NCBI GenBank assembly: GCA_034423195.1
Contig: DAOUIZ010000066.1
Location: 1 to 64,000 of the forward strand
Direction of reading: 5' to 3'
From: CATOSK01 sp034423195
Lineage (GTDB): Bacteria > Chloroflexota > Dehalococcoidia > Lucifugimonadales > UBA3495
DNA: 64,000 nucleotides
Shown piece by piece: positions 59,130-64,000 of the stretch (its first letter is position 1; every line of letters starts with the position of its first letter). A program made the translations under genes and the position numbers. The notes beneath the pieces are model-generated. The model had not been told where the DNA came from. It made no database searches and saw only the letters and a list, made by a program, of their open reading frames with translations.

Positions 59130-60179
59130 ATGCAGTTCGGAATGTTCATGGAGTTCGGTATCCGGTCGGACGGGAGCCAGGCAACCGCTTTCAGGGAAGG
59201 GTTCGACCTGGTGGACGCGGCCGAGAGTTGGGGCTTGGACGGAGCGTGGCTGGCGGAACTGCACTTCAATCCCGCACGGTCGGTGCTGTCCTCGCCGATA
59301 ACCATCGCAAGCTCCATCGCCACCCGGACGAAGCGGATGCGGATCGGGATGGCGGTGTACGTGCTGCCCCTGAACAACCCGCTGCGGGTGGCTGAGGAGG
59401 TGGCGACGGTAGACCATATCAGCGAAGGGCGCTTCGAGTTTGGCATTGGCCGGAGCGGGTTTGCCCGGGCCTACGATATGTACGGCATCGATTACCACGA
59501 GAGCCGCCAGCGGTTCCAGGAGACCTTCGAGGTCCTGCAGGCGGCGTGGAAGGGTGAGCCGTTCTCATACCACGGCGACATCTACCAGTTCGACAACGTG
59601 ACGGTGACGCCCCTGCCCTACCAGCAACCCCATCCGCCGGTGCGGATCGCGGCGACTACGGCAGAGACTTTCCCGTACATGGGGCAGCAGGGCAATCCTA
59701 TTTTCGTAGGGCTGCGGGGAATGGACATTCCCGAGTTGAGCCGGTGCATCAAGGAATACCGGAAGGCATGGCAGGAAGCGGGACATGAAGGCGCTGGAGA
59801 TGTTTCCCTGCGGATCCCGGTGTACGCAGGGGAAACGATGCAACAGGCGGTGGACGAACCCTTCGAAAGCATCAGCGCCTACTTCAGCCGGATGGGCAGC
59901 CTGTACCGGGAGTCGGCAGGGCAAGCCGGCATCGACGCTACCGAGCTGAGGGGAAACAGGGCGGACCGGCTGGCCGCACTGTCCTACGAAGACATCCTGG
60001 AAGCGAAGGTGGCATTCGGTAGCGCGGAAGGGCTGATCGACCGGTTCCACTTCCTGGAAGAGGAGTTGGGGGTCAACAGCATCGTCGCGGAGCTGAACGC
60101 CGGCGGGCTTATTCCAGCGGACCGGGTGCAGCGAAGCCTGCGAATCCTGACCCACGACGTCATGCCGGCCTTCAAATAG
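59130..60179 (+). CDS. LLM-class flavin-dependent oxidoreductase (3)
   Basis: 349 aa from the ATG at 59130 (GGAG site); a TTG 15 nt upstream is the alternative. Motifs: GLDGAWLAELHFNPARSVLSSP, GMAVYVLPLNNPLRVAEEVATVDHIS and GRFEFGIGRSGFARAYDMYGID. Typical of luciferase-like monooxygenases. It has downstream neighbours on the same strand (2-hydroxyacid dehydrogenase and quinone oxidoreductase) and may be one step of a degradation route. Confidence 0.9.
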   Translation: MQFGMFMEFGIRSDGSQATAFREGFDLVDAAESWGLDGAWLAELHFNPARSVLSSPITIASSIATRTKRMRIGMAVYVLPLNNPLRVAEEVATVDHISEGRFEFGIGRSGFARAYDMYGIDYHESRQRFQETFEVLQAAWKGEPFSYHGDIYQFDNVTVTPLPYQQPHPPVRIAATTAETFPYMGQQGNPIFVGLRGMDIPELSRCIKEYRKAWQEAGHEGAGDVSLRIPVYAGETMQQAVDEPFESISAYFSRMGSLYRESAGQAGIDATELRGNRADRLAALSYEDILEAKVAFGSAEGLIDRFHFLEEELGVNSIVAELNAGGLIPADRVQRSLRILTHDVMPAFK

Positions 60180-60238
60180 CCCGCTTACCCCGTCCACCCG
60201 CCCGTACCCGCACCGACGCCAGCCAAGGAGCGACTACC

Positions 60239-61228
60239 GTGAACATTGCCATCCTGGATGATTACCAGGCCGCAGCCGGAGAAATGACGGACTGGTCGGA
60301 GCTGCCGCAAGGCTCCAACGTCCGGTTCTTCCACGACCACCTGTCCGACGAGAACGCGCTGGTGGAGCGGTTGAAGGACTTCGACGTGGTAATGGGTATG
60401 CGGGAGCGGACGCCCTTTCCGCGCAGTGTTTTGGAGCGGCTGCCAAACCTCCGGCTGTTGATCACATCCGGTCGGGGGAACGCTTCGTTTGACCTGGCAG
60501 CAGCGACGGAGCTGGGAATCACGGTTTGCGGCACGGACGGCGCGGGGGAAGGTCCGACGGAGCTGACCTGGGGCCTCATCATCGCCATGCTGCGGCAGAT
60601 TCCGCTGGAGGAGCGGACGGCCCGGGAAGGCCGCTGGGGGATCCACATCGGCGTGGGATTGAAGGACAAGACCATCGGGCTGCTGGGCCTGGGGCACATC
60701 GGGTCACGGGTGGCGCGAGTGGCCAACGCCTTCGACATGAACGTAATAGCGTGGAGCCAGAACCTCACCGAGGAACGGGCGAGGGAGTGCCAGGCAACGC
60801 TGGTGGACAAGGAAACCCTGTTCCGGGACTCGGATATCGTGTCGGTACACGTCCGATTGAGCGAGCGGACCAGGGGACTGGTCGGGGCCAACGAACTGGG
60901 CCTGATGAAACGAGAAGCCTACCTGGTGAACATTTCCAGGGGACCCATCGTGGATGAGGCGGCGCTGGTGGCGGCGCTGCGGGAGAAGCGAATCGCGGGA
61001 GCCGGACTGGACACCTTCGACGTGGAGCCGCTTCCCGCAGACCACCCGTTGCTCAAGCTGGAAAACACGGTCATCACTCCACATATCGGCTACGTAACGC
61101 GGGAAGCCTATCTCGGCCATTACCGGGGCACGGTTGAAGACATCCGCGCTTTCGCCGCGGGAGAGCCGGTGCGGATGCTGAACCCGGGAGTCAGGGAGAG
61201 CCCGCAACTGCGGGCCCCGTCGGACTGA
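60239..61228 (+). CDS. D-2-hydroxyacid dehydrogenase family
   Basis: 329 aa from the GTG at 60239, 8 nt after AAGGAG. NAD fold GLLGLGHIGSRVARVANAFDMNVIAW; the catalytic set is Arg in HVRLSERTRGL or NISRGPIVDEAAL, Glu in FDVEPLP and His in ITPHIGYVT. The overall length fits 3-phosphoglycerate/glyoxylate-type members. The true substrate is unknown. Confidence 0.9.
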   Translation: MNIAILDDYQAAAGEMTDWSELPQGSNVRFFHDHLSDENALVERLKDFDVVMGMRERTPFPRSVLERLPNLRLLITSGRGNASFDLAAATELGITVCGTDGAGEGPTELTWGLIIAMLRQIPLEERTAREGRWGIHIGVGLKDKTIGLLGLGHIGSRVARVANAFDMNVIAWSQNLTEERARECQATLVDKETLFRDSDIVSVHVRLSERTRGLVGANELGLMKREAYLVNISRGPIVDEAALVAALREKRIAGAGLDTFDVEPLPADHPLLKLENTVITPHIGYVTREAYLGHYRGTVEDIRAFAAGEPVRMLNPGVRESPQLRAPSD

Positions 61229-61275
61229 GCCGGGCAGGGTCATCGTTCCACCATCACCAGACACAGGAGTTCACC

Positions 61276-62241
61276 ATGAAGGCGGTACGGATACATGAGT
61301 TCGGGGACCTGGATGTCCTGCGGTGGGAGGACATTCCGGTGCCCAAGCCGAGCCCCCACCAGGCGCTGATCAAGGTGGACTCGTCGGGGGTCAACTACGC
61401 CGACATCATGCGCCGGAAAGGCGGCTACCCCGGACCGAATCTGCCTTCCACGCTGGGACTGGAAGCTGCGGGAGTGGTTGAGGAACTCGGTTCAGACGTT
61501 ACCGGCCTGACGGTCGGCCAGCGGGTGATGGCCATGGGGCCGCAGGGAAACGCGGAATATGTCGCGGTCAACGCCAACCTGGTGTTTCCCTACCCAGAGA
61601 CCACCGACCCGGTGCAGGCCGGGGGAATGCCCATCGTGTTCCTGACGGCTTATCATCTCCTGAAGACGCGGGGAGGGATGCAGGCCGGGGACACGGTGCT
61701 GATCCAGGCCGGGGCGTCCGGGGTGGGCACGGTGGCGACGCAGCTGGCCAAGGCCTGGGGGGCGCGGGTGATTACCACTGCGTCCACGGCGGACAAGCTG
61801 GAGTTGTCCCAGTCGCTGGGAGCCGACGTGACGATCAACTACACCGAAGAGGACTTTGAAGAGAAGGTCCTGGAACTCAGCGACGGGAAGGGGATTGAGC
61901 TGGTGCTGGAGTGCGTGGGCGGCCCGGCGCTGGAAAAGAGCGTGCGCTGCGTCGCCTCCTACGGGCGGCTGATCAGCTATGGAAACGCCTCGGGAACCCC
62001 GGCCAACATTCCCTCCGGTGACTTCACGTCGGCAAACCGGACGATCATTGGATTCAGCATGGGGAGGTCTCCGGTGGGATCTCTGGACCACAAGGCTGCG
62101 ATGGCCGAGCTGTTCCCGATGATTTCCAGCGGACAGGCCAAGCTGGTGGTGGACAGGGTGATTCCCATGGCGGAGGTGGCCCAGGCGCACCAACACCTGT
62201 CGAATCGCGGCAGCCGCGGCAAGGTAATTCTTACTCCTTAA
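61276..62241 (+). CDS. Zinc-independent quinone oxidoreductase (MDR family)
   Basis: 321 aa. GFG-like NADPH loop GASGVGTVATQLAKAWGARVI, GVNYADIMRRKGGYP at the N-terminal end of the active site, and no Zn ligands. This is the QOR type that reduces quinones or enoyl compounds with NADPH. Length matches QOR (about 325 aa). Confidence 0.92.
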   Translation: MKAVRIHEFGDLDVLRWEDIPVPKPSPHQALIKVDSSGVNYADIMRRKGGYPGPNLPSTLGLEAAGVVEELGSDVTGLTVGQRVMAMGPQGNAEYVAVNANLVFPYPETTDPVQAGGMPIVFLTAYHLLKTRGGMQAGDTVLIQAGASGVGTVATQLAKAWGARVITTASTADKLELSQSLGADVTINYTEEDFEEKVLELSDGKGIELVLECVGGPALEKSVRCVASYGRLISYGNASGTPANIPSGDFTSANRTIIGFSMGRSPVGSLDHKAAMAELFPMISSGQAKLVVDRVIPMAEVAQAHQHLSNRGSRGKVILTP

Positions 62242-62291
62242 ATGCTAGAATAGCTGCCGCCAAAGGCAGACCCAAGCGAGGAGTAGGGAGC

Positions 62292-63443
62292 ATGGCCCAG
62301 GGAGTTTCCGCGCGCTCCGGCGATATGATGGTGCTGGTGGGCACCAGGAAGGGAGCGTTCATACTGACCGGGGTTGAGTCCCGCCGGCGCTGGCACCTAT
62401 CCGACCTCTTCTCTCCAGGCAGCGACGTTTTCCACCTGGTCTACGACCGGCGGGGCGAGGGCAAGCTGTTCGCCGCCACCAACAGTATGTGGTTCGGCCC
62501 GCAGGTGGAGTTCAGCCAGGACCTGGGCAAGACCTGGGAGCAGGCGCAAGCCCAACCCCGTTTCGCAGACAAGCCGGAATATGCCGAGCATGACGGCCCG
62601 ACGGTCAGCCGCCTCTGGCACATTGAGCCGGGACGGGAAAGCGAACCGGGAGTCCTTTACGCCGGAGTGCAGCCCGCCGGGCTCTTCAAGTCTGAGGACG
62701 GCGGCGTTACCTGGCGGGAGGTGGAGGGGCTGTCCAGGCACCCCACCCGCCCGGAATGGCAACCCGGGTTTGGCGGCCTGTGCCTGCACAGCATCGCGCT
62801 GGACCGGAACGCGCCGGACCGGATGTGGGTCGGAATTTCCGCCGCCGGGGTTTTCCGGACCGACGACGGGGGAGAGAACTGGCGTCCGGCCAACCGGGGA
62901 GTGCGAGCCGATTTTGATCCGTCAAACCCCCTACCGGAGTGGGGCCAGTGTCCCCATAAGCTGCTGTCCCACCCGTCCAGTCCCGGAAGGCTGTACCAGC
63001 AGAATCACTGCGGGGTATACCGGACGGACGACGGGGGCGACGAATGGCAGGACATCACCGAGGGGCTGCCGTCCAGGTTTGGATTCGTCGCGGGAATCAA
63101 TCCCCGTAACCCGGAAACCCTGTACGTAGTGCCGGAGGATGAAGCCCTGGGGACGGACGTTGGCGGCGGGATCCGCTACGTATCGGGGGCGCGGTTCCGG
63201 GTGTTCCGCAGCCGCAACGGAGGCCGGGACTGGGAAACGCTGACCAACGGCTTGCCCCAGGAAAACGCCTACCTCCACATCCTGCGGGAGAGCATGGCCA
63301 CCGACTCCCTGGAGCCAATGGGGATTTACGTTGGCACCGTCAACGGCCAGATTTTCTACAGCCGGGACGAGGGCGACCACTGGGAGTTGATGGTGGAGAA
63401 CCTGCCGCCGATCAACTCGCTGGAGTGCGCCCAAGTGTTGTAG
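62292..63443 (+). CDS. Sialidase/BNR-like beta-propeller protein
   Basis: 383 aa. It repeats short blades with SxDxGxTW-like boxes: FSQDLGKTWEQ, KSEDGGVTWREV, RTDDGGENWRP, RTDDGGDEWQDI, RSRNGGRDWETL and YSRDEGDHWELM. This is the BNR/Asp-box propeller of sialidase-like and sortilin-like proteins. No active-site arginine triad of true sialidases is seen, so it is more likely a binding or sensing propeller. ATG start after GGAG. No signal peptide. Confidence 0.85.
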   Translation: MAQGVSARSGDMMVLVGTRKGAFILTGVESRRRWHLSDLFSPGSDVFHLVYDRRGEGKLFAATNSMWFGPQVEFSQDLGKTWEQAQAQPRFADKPEYAEHDGPTVSRLWHIEPGRESEPGVLYAGVQPAGLFKSEDGGVTWREVEGLSRHPTRPEWQPGFGGLCLHSIALDRNAPDRMWVGISAAGVFRTDDGGENWRPANRGVRADFDPSNPLPEWGQCPHKLLSHPSSPGRLYQQNHCGVYRTDDGGDEWQDITEGLPSRFGFVAGINPRNPETLYVVPEDEALGTDVGGGIRYVSGARFRVFRSRNGGRDWETLTNGLPQENAYLHILRESMATDSLEPMGIYVGTVNGQIFYSRDEGDHWELMVENLPPINSLECAQVL

Positions 63444-63490
63444 GGGCGGGAGGCGAACCAAGGCCTGCGGCGACGGCCGCCCAAGTCTTT

Positions 63491-63739
63491 CTACCCCAGA
63501 ACCCGGGCCTTGATTGTTTCGAGGAGGGACCAGAGGCGGCTCCAAACGAGGCGCCGCTCCGCGTCCGAGAGGGGGCGGTCCAGGGACCGGCGGCAGGCCG
63601 CGACAGCCTGGCCGGAGAGGAATCCCCAGCAGCCGGGTTCCTCGCGCATCCAGCCAATGACCTTGTCCCGGTTTTCCTGGACCACCTCGGTGAGGATGGG
63701 GTCGAGGGCTTCCAGGGTCATCGGCCGGGAGTCGGGCAC
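63491..63739 (-). CDS. Small hypothetical protein next to thiS
   Basis: 82 aa from a GTG at 63739; an ATG at 63721 is an alternative. Charged helical protein (ILTEVVQENRDKVIGWMREEP, later PLSDAERRLVWSRLWSLLETIKAR) with one conserved-looking GFLSGQAVAACRRS. No family recognised. It lies 6 nt past the thiS stop on the same strand, so it is probably co-translated and may act with the sulfur carrier. Confidence 0.6.
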   Translation of the reverse strand: MPDSRPMTLEALDPILTEVVQENRDKVIGWMREEPGCWGFLSGQAVAACRRSLDRPLSDAERRLVWSRLWSLLETIKARVLG

Positions 63740-63745
63740 GCCGGG

Positions 63746-63949
63746 TCAGCCCCCGCCGACGGGACGGACGATTTCCAGGGTGTCGCCGTTGGCGAGGGTG
63801 ATGCCGGAGAAGTTCTCCTTCTTGACAACCTCCCCGTTGTAGCCGACGGCCACGAAGCGGAGGTTGACGTCGACGGTCTCCAGGAATTGTTCCAAGCTGA
63901 GCTCGTCCTCTGCCTCCCGGGGCTTACCGTTGACTGTCAGGTTAATCAC
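63746..63949 (-). CDS. thiS: Sulfur carrier protein ThiS
   Basis: 67 aa. Beta-grasp fold with INLTVNGKPREAEDELSLEQFLE and ANGDTLEIVRPVGGG at the end; the C-terminal Gly-Gly is the site where ThiF adenylates and sulfur is loaded. The end has one Gly more than usual. Normally works with ThiG and ThiF for thiazole synthesis; neither is in view. The window ends 51 nt upstream of its start. Confidence 0.9.
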   Translation of the reverse strand: MINLTVNGKPREAEDELSLEQFLETVDVNLRFVAVGYNGEVVKKENFSGITLANGDTLEIVRPVGGG

Positions 63950-64000
63950 GGCGGGCCAAATCCTCCTTGACGGCGGGGCGATACGCCCGGGTAATGGTCT

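Overview
This is a GC-rich bacterial chromosome segment. Three reasons point to a heterotrophic Chloroflexota of the Dehalococcoidia/SAR202 type: GTG and TTG starts are frequent; there is a PyrR-attenuated pyr/car operon and a DUF951 gene; and the window carries many FMN-dependent luciferase-like oxidoreductases, short-chain dehydrogenases, a ring-closing-type deaminase, a lyase and 2-hydroxyacid enzymes. The taxonomic call is an inference from gene content; there is no rRNA gene to confirm it.

Left part (1-9.9 kb). The window opens in the trailer end of a CRISPR array (three full 37-nt repeats and one degraded terminal repeat, no cas genes in view). About 2.3 kb of poorly coding, apparently decayed DNA follows, interrupted by a small ribbon-helix-helix-like gene. 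Next come a NERD-domain nuclease-like gene and a coupled YhaO/YhaN (SbcDC-type) repair pair, then a tyrosine integrase next to the 3' end of a tRNA-Ala(TGC) gene. This looks like an integration and defence locus.

Middle left (9.9-33.4 kb). This is mostly metabolism in small operons: an S9 peptidase; a thiolase with a GMC oxidoreductase; an NHL propeller protein; a DUF4268 protein; and then a coupled pair ending in a UGSC-family selenoprotein. The UGSC gene (18310-18855) is split by an in-frame TGA that is followed at once by a perfect hairpin, so it should be read as one selenocysteine-containing protein. After this come redox and membrane proteins, two SDRs, a gamma-glutamyltransferase, two LLM flavin enzymes, an alpha/beta-fold protein whose catalytic triad is missing, a cupin, a MagIII-like DNA glycosylase coupled to SfsA, and a pyrF-DUF951-MFS operon.

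Middle right (33.4-52.4 kb). A LysR gene and a 7Fe ferredoxin gene diverge around an operator-like direct repeat. They are followed by a DHA2-type exporter, an ornithine cyclodeaminase-family protein, a zinc-ribbon/RDD membrane protein, and the pyrimidine cluster on the minus strand, in order pyrR-pyrB-pyrC-carA-unknown-carB. The pyrR leader carries an extended -10 promoter, an exact PyrR-binding-loop match and an intrinsic terminator. Then come a VWA protein, a GlcG-like protein, a retropepsin-like pair, an isochorismatase-family hydrolase and a GDYXXLXY/DUF2157 pair. Intergenic gaps here hold REP-like palindromes shared between sites.

Right part (52.4-64 kb). A lyase of the PEP mutase/isocitrate lyase family is followed by a lipid operon (two hotdog dehydratase-like genes, plsX, fabG). 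Then come lhgO, a CNNM/CorC-type membrane protein, a third LLM flavin enzyme, a D-2-hydroxyacid dehydrogenase, a quinone oxidoreductase, a sialidase-like propeller protein, and thiS with a small unknown partner.
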